Shown here in pieces: positions 18,927-27,664 of a stretch of 64,000 nt of DNA. The notes beneath the pieces are model-generated. The model did no database searches. It worked only from the letters and a program-made list of their open reading frames with translations, and was not told where the DNA came from. Location of the stretch: contig NZ_JMQM01000001.1 of the NCBI RefSeq assembly GCF_000733725.1, positions 248,001-312,000 on the forward strand. The letters are read 5' to 3'. The position numbers and the translations under genes are program-made. Origin of the DNA: Nitratireductor basaltis. Lineage in GTDB: Bacteria; Pseudomonadota; Alphaproteobacteria; Rhizobiales; Rhizobiaceae. Each line of letters starts with the position of its first letter. Position 1 is the stretch's first letter.

Positions 18927-20732
18927 TCAGTCCCCCTCGCGTTCCCCGGCAGCCAGTTCGTGATACCAGGACGCCAGAATGGAAAAGGCCTCCTTGCGCG
19001 TCTTCTTGTCGGCATGGATCAGGCCTTTCCGGTTGAAACCAGCCTGATAGATGTTTTGCCGGCGTTCAATGCGGAAGTCGTACAATATCCACGGTGATAT
19101 TCCTTTCACATAGGCAAGGCGGCGCAGCATCGCGATCTGCTCGCGATAGACATCGGCCATGTAGCTTTCGCTGAAGAAGCCTTTCTCCGGCGCGCCATCC
19201 CCGATGGCGCCGTCCGCACCGGTTTCGGAAATCACCACCGGACGGTCGGGCGCGGAGTTGCGGCCGATGACTTCAAGGTCCTCGATGTTCTCGTCATACC
19301 AGCCATAATATTCGTTGATGCCGATCACATCGATATGGTCGGCAAGCCGGTCCTCGATCTTGCGCTTGGCGTGGTTGATGAGGCAGGCAGCCGAGGTCAG
19401 GCGGGTCGGATCGGCTTCCTTGGCGGTCTCCGCAAGGCGGCGCATGAAGGAAAGCCGCGCATCGGTGTCCGGGTTCTCGTTACCGACAGACCATATGATG
19501 ACGCTGGCGCGATTGCGGTCACGCTTGATGAGTTCGAGCAACTGGTTCTGCGCGTCGCGGAAGGTCGCTTCGTTCTCGAAGTCGATAGCCCAATAGACCG
19601 GAATTTCCTCCCACAGCATGAAGCCAAGCTCATCGGCAAGCTGTGCTGCGCGTTCGTGGTGGGGGTAGTGGGCAAGGCGCAGATAGTTGCAGCCAAGTTC
19701 GCGCGCATGTTCGAAGCGGCGGCGCAGGTCTTCCTCGCTGGTGACCTTGCCGTTTTCAAGATCGTCCTCGTGGACGGAAATGCCGCGCAGGAAGGTCGGC
19801 TTGCCATTGAGGAGGATCTCGGTGCCGCGGCGCTCGATGCGGCGGAAGCCTACGCGGTCGGTCACGGTGTCGCCGCCTGCTTCAAGCTTCACATCGTAGA
19901 GGCGTGGAGAGGCGGGGGACCAGAGGTCCGGGCTCGCCTCGATCTGTGCGCTGAATGTGCCGTTTTCGACAGGAATTTCCTGGTCGATGCCAAGATCGGG
20001 GATGGTCAGGCGCGCATTGTCTGCAGCGCCATCAACCTCGCCTGACACCGCGATGCGGTCATAGCCTTCGTCACCGGAAAGGCGGATGAAAAGATCGCGG
20101 ATGACGGTCTTTGGCGTCTCGTAAAGCTCAACCTCGCGATAGATGCCGCCATAGTTGAACCAGTCGGTGTTGCGCATGGGCACGCGGTCGAGCGTGCGGG
20201 TGTTGTTCACGCAGAACATCAGCCAGTTGCGCCCCGCCTTCAGATGTTCGGTGAGTTCGAGGAAGAAGGGCGTGGAGCAGCCATAGTGGTTGCCCAGGAA
20301 TTCGCCGTTCAGGAATATCTTGCAATCATATTGTGCCGCGCCCATGCGCAGGAAGTAGCGGCGCTCGGCGTCCAGCTTTTCCATGTCGAGGGGGCGGGTG
20401 TACCAGGCAGAACCTTCGAAGAAATACCATTTCTCCTTCAGCATTGCCCAGTTCGAGGGAACGGGAACCGTCTCGCCCTCATAGGGGTCGTAGTCCCACG
20501 GTTCGGTCTTTTCCTCCTGGGGCTGCGGCAGCATGGAGAACCATTTCTGCCGCAGGCCCGTGTCGAGGAGATCGACGCAGAAATTGTACTGCCCGTTGAG
20601 CGAGCGCGCCTGCCTGCCACCGGTGAAGATCATGGTGGTGTGGTTCAGGGACTGCGTGTTGAAGGGGACGTCATAGTCCTCGTCATGCAGTGCAGTCAGT
20701 GCATTTTCGGCAAGGTGCGAACGCTCGAGCAC
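18927..20732 (-). CDS. GH2 beta-glucuronidase-like glycosidase
   Basis: A 601-residue glycoside hydrolase family 2 enzyme with sugar-binding, immunoglobulin-like and TIM-barrel domains in order. The acid/base Glu is at about residue 419 (WSVGNENPD) and the nucleophile at about 503 (ISETGADG). The pattern LRLAHYPHH is also typical. Length matches E. coli UidA (about 603). It starts with GTG, with GGAG 8 bases upstream. No signal peptide is visible, so it acts in the cytoplasm. Next to glucuronate isomerase and mannonate dehydratase genes, beta-glucuronidase or beta-galacturonidase activity is likely. Exact specificity is not fixed. Confidence 0.9.
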   Translation of the reverse strand: MLERSHLAENALTALHDEDYDVPFNTQSLNHTTMIFTGGRQARSLNGQYNFCVDLLDTGLRQKWFSMLPQPQEEKTEPWDYDPYEGETVPVPSNWAMLKEKWYFFEGSAWYTRPLDMEKLDAERRYFLRMGAAQYDCKIFLNGEFLGNHYGCSTPFFLELTEHLKAGRNWLMFCVNNTRTLDRVPMRNTDWFNYGGIYREVELYETPKTVIRDLFIRLSGDEGYDRIAVSGEVDGAADNARLTIPDLGIDQEIPVENGTFSAQIEASPDLWSPASPRLYDVKLEAGGDTVTDRVGFRRIERRGTEILLNGKPTFLRGISVHEDDLENGKVTSEEDLRRRFEHARELGCNYLRLAHYPHHERAAQLADELGFMLWEEIPVYWAIDFENEATFRDAQNQLLELIKRDRNRASVIIWSVGNENPDTDARLSFMRRLAETAKEADPTRLTSAACLINHAKRKIEDRLADHIDVIGINEYYGWYDENIEDLEVIGRNSAPDRPVVISETGADGAIGDGAPEKGFFSESYMADVYREQIAMLRRLAYVKGISPWILYDFRIERRQNIYQAGFNRKGLIHADKKTRKEAFSILASWYHELAAGEREGD

Positions 20733-20764
20733 TTCGGTTTCTCCGTCGTCTATTCAGTAGAGGC

Positions 20765-21745
20765 TTATTCGCCTGCAGCCTTGATGCGCTTGATCAGGTC
20801 GGCGATCTTTTCAGACTTTGCAGCGGTCTCTTCATGCATCGGAGCGACGGCTTCGGCGAATGCGGCCTTGTCGACCTCGTGGATTTCCACGTTCAGCTCG
20901 CTCTTGGCCTGTTCGATGGCTGCGTCGCTGGCCTTGTTCCACTCGACGCGATGACGTTCCGCGGACTCGGTTGCAGCCTGCTTCAGAGCCTTCTGCTGCT
21001 CTTCCGTCAGCTCGTCCCAGACCTTGGTGGAGATGACAACCACGGACGGGATCATGGTGTGTTCGTCGACCGAGAAATGCTTTGCGACTTCGCCGTGACG
21101 TGCGGTGGTCAGAGCCGTCGGGTTGTTCTCGGCACCATCAACGACACCCTGCTGCAGAGCGGAGTAGAGCTCGCCCCAGCTGATCGGGGTCGGGTTGCCG
21201 CCCAGAAGTTCAACCATGCGGATGGCGGACGGGCTCGGCTGGACGCGGATCTTCATGCCGTTGAGATCGGCCGGCGTCTTGATCGGCTTGTTGGCGTAGA
21301 AGGAGCGAGCGCCTTCGGTGTAGTAGGTGAGGCCGATGAAGCCCTTGTCCTTGGAGGCCATGAGGATCTCATCGCCGATCTCGCCGAGCAGAACGTCGAA
21401 GAGATGCTCTTCGCCCTTGAAGATGTAAGGCAGGTTCAGCGCGCTGTATGATTCCTCGAATGCTTCGAGCTCGCTGGCATTGGAGCGGGCCATGTCGAGC
21501 TGGCCGTTCTGCACGAGCTCCATCGACTCGCGCTGGGTGCCCAGCTGCGCATTTGCGTAGACACGGATCTTGATCTCGCCATTGGTCAGCTCTTCAACGC
21601 GCTCACCCATAAACTCCATGCTCTTGTGGACAGGATGATCTTCTGGGTTGTTGTGGTTGAGCTTCAGTGTCTTCGCATAGGCCGTGCCGGCCATCAGCAT
21701 GGCTACTGCACCTGCAAGGGCGCCGATCGCGGTCATCTTCTTCAT
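20765..21745 (-). CDS. TRAP transporter substrate-binding protein (DctP), hexuronate locus
   Basis: A 326-residue periplasmic receptor. The signal peptide is MKKMTAIGALAGAVAMLMAG with cleavage after AYA. The mature protein starts KTLKLNHNNPEDHPVHKS. Hallmarks are RVYANAQLGTQRESMELVQNG, the carboxylate-binding Arg in LNGMKIRVQPSP and the late SALQQGVVDGAENNP segment. It is divergently arranged from its membrane subunits, 213 bases away, which is unusual but common enough in rhizobial catabolic loci. It heads the leftward operon with the GH2 and regulator genes. The ligand is inferred to be a uronate or uronate glycoside. Confidence 0.93.
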   Translation of the reverse strand: MKKMTAIGALAGAVAMLMAGTAYAKTLKLNHNNPEDHPVHKSMEFMGERVEELTNGEIKIRVYANAQLGTQRESMELVQNGQLDMARSNASELEAFEESYSALNLPYIFKGEEHLFDVLLGEIGDEILMASKDKGFIGLTYYTEGARSFYANKPIKTPADLNGMKIRVQPSPSAIRMVELLGGNPTPISWGELYSALQQGVVDGAENNPTALTTARHGEVAKHFSVDEHTMIPSVVVISTKVWDELTEEQQKALKQAATESAERHRVEWNKASDAAIEQAKSELNVEIHEVDKAAFAEAVAPMHEETAAKSEKIADLIKRIKAAGE

Positions 21746-21822
21746 GAGGGCTACCTCCCGGTTGAACGTAAATACCTAAAGGGAGGCGGATGGCGGGCGT
21801 GTGGCCTGCCAATATTCCTCCC

Positions 21823-21888
21823 TTGGTCGAGAACTTTCCAAATTGGGCGACCAAAAGTCAATGGTGAATCGAAAATTGGTTGACCTAT
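21823..21888. promoter_or_regulatory. Divergent control region with UxuR/ExuR-like sites
   Basis: The gap between the divergent dctP and dctQ genes contains TTGGTCG (21823-21829) inverted as CGACCAA (21848-21854), the palindrome CCAAATTGG (21838-21846), and ATTGGTTGACCTAT (21875-21888). The last resembles the known UxuR/ExuR operator TTGGTnnACCAA with one mismatch. It is the natural target for the GntR protein encoded at 18183-18923. Confidence 0.55.
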
Positions 21889-21958
21889 TTACTCAAACGT
21901 GGATTCCTTGGTGCAGATCGCGCCGTTCTGGGCGCAAAAGGTGTTGGGGAGGACTTCC

Positions 21959-22495
21959 ATGCCGGAAATCGCTGCAAGGCCGGACATTGCGTCCGGGCCG
22001 GGGCCAGTTCAGCGCGCCGTTGACGCGGTTCTGCGTGTCATCATCAGTATCATCTTCGCCATTCTCGTCGTCTGCGTGGTCTGGCAGGTGGTCAGCCGCT
22101 ACGTTTTCGGCACGCCGAGCACCGTGACCGACGAACTGGCGCGCTTCCTCTTCATGTGGTTGGCGCTGATCGGTGCCGCCTACACCTTGGGCCTGAAGCG
22201 CCATCTGGCCATCGATCTGCTGCCGCTCAGCCTTGAAGGAAAAGCCGAGCGCAATCTCCGCATGGTGATCGTGGGCATGGTGGCCGCCTTCGCAGGGCTG
22301 GTGATGGTCTATGGCGGCGGCAAGCTTCTTATCGGTGTTCTGCAGACCGGTCAGCTCTCGCCGGTCCTGCGCATCCAGATGGGCTATGTCTACGGCGCCA
22401 TCCCCTTCGCCGGGCTCGTGATGCTGTTCTACTGCGCGCTTTCGGTGCGCGACATTCTTTCGGGCCGCGACGTGGCGCCCGCAATGGGCGACTAG
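21959..22495 (+). CDS. TRAP transporter small membrane subunit (DctQ), hexuronate locus
   Basis: A 178-residue inner-membrane protein with four hydrophobic segments and the family pattern VVWQVVSRYVFGTPSTVTDELARFL split over the first loop, then MWLALIGAAYTLGLKRHLAIDLL. The ATG at 21959 follows GGGGAGGA; a GTG 60 bases upstream is less likely because it would lie in the operator region. It pairs with the DctM encoded 9 bases downstream. Confidence 0.92.
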   Translation: MPEIAARPDIASGPGPVQRAVDAVLRVIISIIFAILVVCVVWQVVSRYVFGTPSTVTDELARFLFMWLALIGAAYTLGLKRHLAIDLLPLSLEGKAERNLRMVIVGMVAAFAGLVMVYGGGKLLIGVLQTGQLSPVLRIQMGYVYGAIPFAGLVMLFYCALSVRDILSGRDVAPAMGD

Positions 22496-22504
22496 GAGGG
22501 TCTG

Positions 22505-23809
22505 ATGGAAGACTATATCAACGCGCTGATTCTGTTCGGCTCCTTCGCATTCTTCATGGTTCTGGGCGTGCCGATCGCGTTCTCGATCGGTCTGGCCTCG
22601 GTCGTCACCTTCATGACCTTCATGACGTTCGACCAGTCCGTCTTCATCGTCGCGCAGCAGATCGCGTCGGGTCTCGACAGCTTCACGCTTCTGGCCATTC
22701 CCTTCTTCATCCTGGCCGGCCACATCATGAACCGCGGCGGCATCGCCATGCGGCTCATCAATTTCGCGAAGGTGCTGGGCGGGCGACTGCCAGGCGCGCT
22801 GGCGCATTGCAACGTGCTTGCAAACATGATGTTCGGCTCGATCTCCGGCTCCGCCGTCGCCTCGGCGGCAGCCGTTGGCGGTGTGATGGCGCCGCTACAG
22901 GAAAAGGAGGGCTATGACCGTTCCTTCTCCGCTGCCGTGAATATCGCCTCTTGCCCGACCGGATTGCTGATCCCGCCGAGCGCAACATTCATTGTCTACT
23001 CGCTGATTACCGGCGGCACCTCGATTGCAGCTCTTTTCGTTGCCGGCTATGTGCCGGGCATTCTCATGGGCCTGTCGCTCATGCTGGTTGCCGGAATCAT
23101 CGCCAAGCGTCGCGGCTATCCCGTGGCCGAACGGTCAAGCTGGCGCGAGATCATCGATACCGGCTTGCAGGCACTGCCGCCGCTGGGGCTCATCGTGATC
23201 GTGATGGGCGGCATCATCGCGGGCATATTCACCGCTACGGAAGCTTCGGCGATTGCCGTGGTCTACACGCTTTTCCTGGCGCTGGTCTGGTATCGCGAAA
23301 TCTCGATCCGCGACCTGCCGTCGGTGCTTCTTGAAGCCGCGATCACCACCTCCATCGTGCTTCTGATGATTGGCGCATCCATCGCGATGTCCAAGGCCAT
23401 GGCCTTTGCCGACATTCCCTACATGATCTCTGATGCGCTGCTGGCGTTGTCTGAGAACCCGATCGTCATCCTGCTCATCATAAATCTGGCGCTGCTGGTC
23501 ATCGGCACCTTCATGGACATGACGCCCGCGCTCCTGATCTTCACGCCGATCTTCCTGCCGGTGGTGAAGGATCTGGGCATGGATCCGGTGCATTTCGGCG
23601 TGATGATGACCCTCAATCTGTGCATCGGCATCTGTACCCCGCCGGTCGGCTCGGCGCTCTTTGTCGGCTGCTCGGTTGGCAAGACGTCCATCGCCTCCGT
23701 CCTGAAGCCGCTGCTGCCGTTCTATGCCGTGCTTTTCGCGCTGCTTCTGGCCGTCACATATATCCCCGCCCTCAGCCTGTGGCTGCCGGGTCTGCTCCTG
23801 AACTACTGA
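22505..23809 (+). CDS. TRAP transporter large membrane subunit (DctM), hexuronate locus
   Basis: A 434-residue carrier subunit with about twelve membrane segments. Landmarks are IPFFILAGHIMNRGGIAMRLI, MMFGSISGSAVASAAAVGGVM, TGLLIPPSATFIVYS and GTFMDMTPALLIFTPIFLP. AGGAGGGTCTG precedes the ATG. It works with the DctP and DctQ proteins encoded either side of the divergent promoter. It is followed after 10 bases by a GH31 glycosidase gene, so transport and intracellular glycoside cleavage are coupled in one operon. Confidence 0.95.
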   Translation: MEDYINALILFGSFAFFMVLGVPIAFSIGLASVVTFMTFMTFDQSVFIVAQQIASGLDSFTLLAIPFFILAGHIMNRGGIAMRLINFAKVLGGRLPGALAHCNVLANMMFGSISGSAVASAAAVGGVMAPLQEKEGYDRSFSAAVNIASCPTGLLIPPSATFIVYSLITGGTSIAALFVAGYVPGILMGLSLMLVAGIIAKRRGYPVAERSSWREIIDTGLQALPPLGLIVIVMGGIIAGIFTATEASAIAVVYTLFLALVWYREISIRDLPSVLLEAAITTSIVLLMIGASIAMSKAMAFADIPYMISDALLALSENPIVILLIINLALLVIGTFMDMTPALLIFTPIFLPVVKDLGMDPVHFGVMMTLNLCIGICTPPVGSALFVGCSVGKTSIASVLKPLLPFYAVLFALLLAVTYIPALSLWLPGLLLNY

Positions 23810-23819
23810 GCCGCATGAC

Positions 23820-26198
23820 ATGAAAACACTGAAGAACTGGTCGCTCTTCGAGCGGAGCAAAACCGGCCTGACGCTGCTGGTCGACGAGCGGCATCATTTC
23901 GTGGTCAATGTGCTGGAAGAAGCGCTGTTCAAGGTCTCGCTCAAGCGCAATGGTGCATGGCGGCTCGACCGCACCTGGAGCATCGCACCGGATGGTGATG
24001 TGCCGTGGGAAGGGCGCAAGCGCGATGATCTTTCGGGCTTCTCCTGCCCGGACTTCACGCTGGAGGAAGGCGAGGGGCAGCTAGTCCTCTCGACCCAAAG
24101 CCTGCGCTTGACCATCCGCAGTCCGCTGGCCCTCGAATGGGAGGCGAGCGACGGCAATGGCGGCTGGAAGGCAATTGCGACCGACCGCAAAACCAGCGCC
24201 TATATGGCCGGCGTCCGTGACAACAGGAATGCGCATTTCCTTGATTATCGCCCTGACGATCTTGTCTATGGACTGGGAGAGAAGGCGGGTGATCTGAAGC
24301 GCAACGAGCGCCGCTTCGAGATGCGCAATCTTGACGCGATGGGCTATGACGCGTCCGGCACCGATCCGCTCTACAAGGTTCTGCCATTCACCATCACGCG
24401 CACGCCGGATGCCGGCTCCTATGGGTTGTTCTATGACAATCTGGCGGGAAGCTGGTTCGATATCGGCAACGAGTATGACAATTATCACGGCCGTTTCCGC
24501 TCCTATCGCGCAAGCGACGGCGACCTCGATTTCTATTTCAGCTGGGCACCGACCGTTCTGGAGCTGGTCAAGCTGCAGAACTGGTTGACCGGCGGCACGA
24601 TCTTCCCGCCGCGCTGGACGCTGGGCTATTCCGGCTCCACCATGCTCTACACCGATGCGGAAAACGCGCAGGAGCAGCTGGAAAGCTTTGTCGATCTGTG
24701 TGCGGAGCACCAGATCCCTTGCGACAGCTTCCAGATGTCATCCGGCTACACGGCCATTGGCGACAAGCGCTATGTTTTCAACTGGAACACGGATCGCGTT
24801 CCCGACCCCAAGGGGCTGTCGAAGCATTTCCGTGACGCAACGATGCATCTGGCTGCAAACATCAAGCCTTGCCTGCTGCAGGATCACCCGCTCTATGACG
24901 AGGTGGCGGAAAAGGGTCTGTTCATCAAGGACAGCGAGAAGGAGGCGCCGGAACGTTCCATCTTCTGGGATGACGAAGGCTCGCATCTCGACTTCACCAA
25001 TCCTGCCACTGTCGACTGGTGGAAGGAGAATGTCACTTCGAAGCTGCTCGATCTTGGCACCGAATGCACCTGGAACGACAACAACGAATATGAAGTCTGG
25101 GACGATGGCGCTCTGTGCCACGGTTTCGGTGAGCCGATCGAGATTGGCCTGATCCGTCCGCTCTTCTCGGTTCTCATGACGCGGGCTTCCTACGAGGCGC
25201 AGATCGAGCACAAGCCGACCGAGAGGCCTTATCTGATCTGTCGTGCCGGCGCGCCGGGGCTGCAGCGCTATGCGCAGACCTGGTCGGGTGACAACTACAC
25301 GTCATGGAAGGCGCTGCGCTACAATATCCCGATGGGGCTCTCCATGAGCCTTGTCGGCTATTACAATGTCGGCCACGATGTGGGCGGCTTTGCTGGTCCG
25401 CGGCCCGATCCGGAATTGTTCGTGCGCTGGGTGCAGAACGGCATCTTCCATCCCCGCTTCACGATCCACTCCTGGAACGACGACCGCACGGTCAACGAGC
25501 CATGGATGTTCCCGGAAGTCACGCCGCTCATCCGCGATGCGATCCGCTTCCGCTACCGGCTGCTGCCCTATCTCTACACGCTGCTGCATCAGGCCGTTTC
25601 GGAGCGCGAGCCGATCATTCGCCCGACATTCCTCGACCACGAGCATGATGCACGCTGCTTCGAAGAGACGGCCGATTTCATGCTGGGCCGCGATCTTCTG
25701 GTCGCAAGCGTGGTGGAGCCGGGCGCAAAGGAACGCCGGGTCTGGTTGCCGGACAATGGCAGTGGCTGGTGGAACTTCTGGTCCGGCGAGTATCACGATG
25801 GTGGGCAGGAAATCACCGTGCCAGTGACGCTTGAAACCATGCCGCTTTTCGTGCGCGCCGGCAGCGTCATTCCGCTTGGTGTTCCCGTCGACCGTGCCGA
25901 TGTCGCTCATGACACCGCGCGCACGCTTGCCGTCTTCCCGCACAAGGGGGAAGGCGAGGCGACCAGCGTGGAATATGAGGATGACGGTATCAGCGTGGAT
26001 GCCCCGAAGAACGATTTCCGCCTGAGCATCTATCGCCTTGCATCCCGTGCCGATGAAGTAAGCCTCGACTGGTCGGCGAAGGGCAGCTTCACACCGCACT
26101 ACGCCGCGGTAACCTTTGTACTTCCGGAAGGCGAAAAGCGTGCGCTGAAGGTCAATGGCCAGAGCTTGCGCTCTGGCGAGACACTGGGGAGAATCTGA
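23820..26198 (+). CDS. GH31 alpha-glycosidase (alpha-xylosidase/alpha-glucosidase type)
   Basis: A 792-residue GH31 enzyme: N-terminal beta-sandwich, catalytic barrel and C-terminal beta domains. The nucleophile Asp is at about residue 420 in TWNDNNEYEVW and the acid/base Asp at about 491 in TWSGDNYTSW. GHDVGGFAG and RFTIHSWN are family segments. There is no signal peptide, so it is cytoplasmic. Its place in a glucuronate operon beside beta-glucuronidase suggests it trims an alpha-linked sugar from uronate-containing oligosaccharides taken up by the TRAP system. The specific sugar is not readable. The Arg/Trp markers of sulfoquinovosidases were not seen. The stop overlaps the uxuB start by one base. 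Confidence 0.9.
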   Translation: MKTLKNWSLFERSKTGLTLLVDERHHFVVNVLEEALFKVSLKRNGAWRLDRTWSIAPDGDVPWEGRKRDDLSGFSCPDFTLEEGEGQLVLSTQSLRLTIRSPLALEWEASDGNGGWKAIATDRKTSAYMAGVRDNRNAHFLDYRPDDLVYGLGEKAGDLKRNERRFEMRNLDAMGYDASGTDPLYKVLPFTITRTPDAGSYGLFYDNLAGSWFDIGNEYDNYHGRFRSYRASDGDLDFYFSWAPTVLELVKLQNWLTGGTIFPPRWTLGYSGSTMLYTDAENAQEQLESFVDLCAEHQIPCDSFQMSSGYTAIGDKRYVFNWNTDRVPDPKGLSKHFRDATMHLAANIKPCLLQDHPLYDEVAEKGLFIKDSEKEAPERSIFWDDEGSHLDFTNPATVDWWKENVTSKLLDLGTECTWNDNNEYEVWDDGALCHGFGEPIEIGLIRPLFSVLMTRASYEAQIEHKPTERPYLICRAGAPGLQRYAQTWSGDNYTSWKALRYNIPMGLSMSLVGYYNVGHDVGGFAGPRPDPELFVRWVQNGIFHPRFTIHSWNDDRTVNEPWMFPEVTPLIRDAIRFRYRLLPYLYTLLHQAVSEREPIIRPTFLDHEHDARCFEETADFMLGRDLLVASVVEPGAKERRVWLPDNGSGWWNFWSGEYHDGGQEITVPVTLETMPLFVRAGSVIPLGVPVDRADVAHDTARTLAVFPHKGEGEATSVEYEDDGISVDAPKNDFRLSIYRLASRADEVSLDWSAKGSFTPHYAAVTFVLPEGEKRALKVNGQSLRSGETLGRI

Positions 26199-27658
26199 TG
26201 AGCAACATCATCCAGGAAAGCTGGTCCCACGATCGCTCACACCTGAAACCGCGCGTTCTGCATATCGGCTTCGGTGCCTTCTCGCGCGCGCATACGCTGC
26301 GCTATCTGGATGATGCGCTGGACAAGAGCGGCGGTGACTTCGGTGCTGTGGTTGCGCGGTTGAATTCGGGCGCTGACGAATTGTCGGCTCTTGATGCGCA
26401 AGACCACGAATATCTCGTGGTTGAGGCCGATGACGACGAAATTCGCGCCCGCCGCATCGGTTGTGTGGTTGGCACCATCAATCCCGGCCGTGACGGTGTG
26501 GACGCGCTGCCGGATCTGATCGCTGCGAAGGATCTTTGTCTCGTCACGCTGACCATCACGGAAAAGGGCTATTGCCTGCGTAATGGAAAGCTGGATGCAG
26601 AGGCTCCTGCAATCAGCGCCGATCTGAAAAATGCTCAGACGCCGCGTTCGGCCATTGGCGTGCTTGTCGAAGGCCTGCGCCGCCGCCGCGAGGCGGGTGC
26701 GGGCGGTATCACGCTCATGGCTTGTGATAATCTGCCGGAGAATGGAACGGCACTGCGCGAAGCCGTGGTGGATTATGCCAGGCTACTGGACAGTGCCTTG
26801 GCCGACTGGATCGGTGAGAATGTCGCCTTCCCCTCGACCATGGTGGACCGCATCGTTCCAGCCCTCGATGAAGCGGGCAAGGCACTGATCGCCGAGGCTT
26901 CCGGCAGCAGTGCCACGATCGGCATTGTCTGCGAACCGTTCCTCCAATGGGTGATCGAGGACAATTTCGCTGGCGAGCGACCGGACTTTGCTGCCGCCGG
27001 TGCCATGCTTGTCGACGATGTGCGCCCTTACGAGGAAATGAAGCTGCGCATGCTCAATGGCAGCCATTCCTTCCTGGCATATCTGGGGGCGCTCGCCGGT
27101 CACGAGACGATCTCGGACTGCATGGGTGACGCGGTGTTCCGCAAGGCTGCCCGTACCCTGATGATGCAGGAACAAGCGCCGACGCTTTCGGTGCCGGGTG
27201 ATGTCGATCTCGACGCCTATGCGGATGCGCTGATTGCGCGTTTCTCCAATTCGCGTCTTGGACACCGCACGCAACAGATCGCGACAGATGGCAGCCAAAA
27301 ACTGCCGCAGCGCCTGCTTGCGCCGATTGCGAACCATCTGGAACGAGGAGAGCCATGGGCTCTCTCGGCACTGGGTGTCGCCGGATGGATGGCCTATCTC
27401 GGGGGCAAGAGCGAGAAGGGTGAAGCGCTGAAGCTTTCGGACCCGTTGGCCGAGCGCCTGGCGGAAATCGCCTCATGCAATGAAGGCGACGATCTTGTCG
27501 AAGCGCTCCTGAAACTGGACGCGATCTTCCCGCCGGCGCTTGTCGGCAACGAGGCGTTCGTCGCCGGTATCAATGAGAGCTATCGCGCCATCACCGAGCA
27601 GGGCGTTCGAGAAGCGATTGCTCAGGCTTGCGCAAAATACGATACGGAAGAGGGGTAA
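26198..27658 (+). CDS. uxuB: D-mannonate oxidoreductase (fructuronate reductase)
   Basis: A 486-residue member of the mannitol-dehydrogenase family, which reduces D-fructuronate to D-mannonate with NADH in hexuronate catabolism. The N-terminal Rossmann opening VLHIGFGAFSRAHTLRYLDDAL, the segment ITLMACDNLPENG, the catalytic region with MVDRIVPA and the downstream MKLRMLNGSHSFLAYLG, carrying the active-site Lys and His, fit the family well. The product assignment is supported by uxaC directly downstream (6 bases) and uxuA after that. Translation is coupled to the GH31 gene by the TGATG overlap. Confidence 0.93.
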   Translation: MSNIIQESWSHDRSHLKPRVLHIGFGAFSRAHTLRYLDDALDKSGGDFGAVVARLNSGADELSALDAQDHEYLVVEADDDEIRARRIGCVVGTINPGRDGVDALPDLIAAKDLCLVTLTITEKGYCLRNGKLDAEAPAISADLKNAQTPRSAIGVLVEGLRRRREAGAGGITLMACDNLPENGTALREAVVDYARLLDSALADWIGENVAFPSTMVDRIVPALDEAGKALIAEASGSSATIGIVCEPFLQWVIEDNFAGERPDFAAAGAMLVDDVRPYEEMKLRMLNGSHSFLAYLGALAGHETISDCMGDAVFRKAARTLMMQEQAPTLSVPGDVDLDAYADALIARFSNSRLGHRTQQIATDGSQKLPQRLLAPIANHLERGEPWALSALGVAGWMAYLGGKSEKGEALKLSDPLAERLAEIASCNEGDDLVEALLKLDAIFPPALVGNEAFVAGINESYRAITEQGVREAIAQACAKYDTEEG

Positions 27659-27664
27659 GCGCTG

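Noticed and set aside
23820-26198. GH31 enzyme as sulfoquinovosidase
   Set aside because: The Gln/Arg/Trp-rich motifs that bind the sulfonate in YihQ were not seen, and the operon is for uronates rather than sulfoquinovose.
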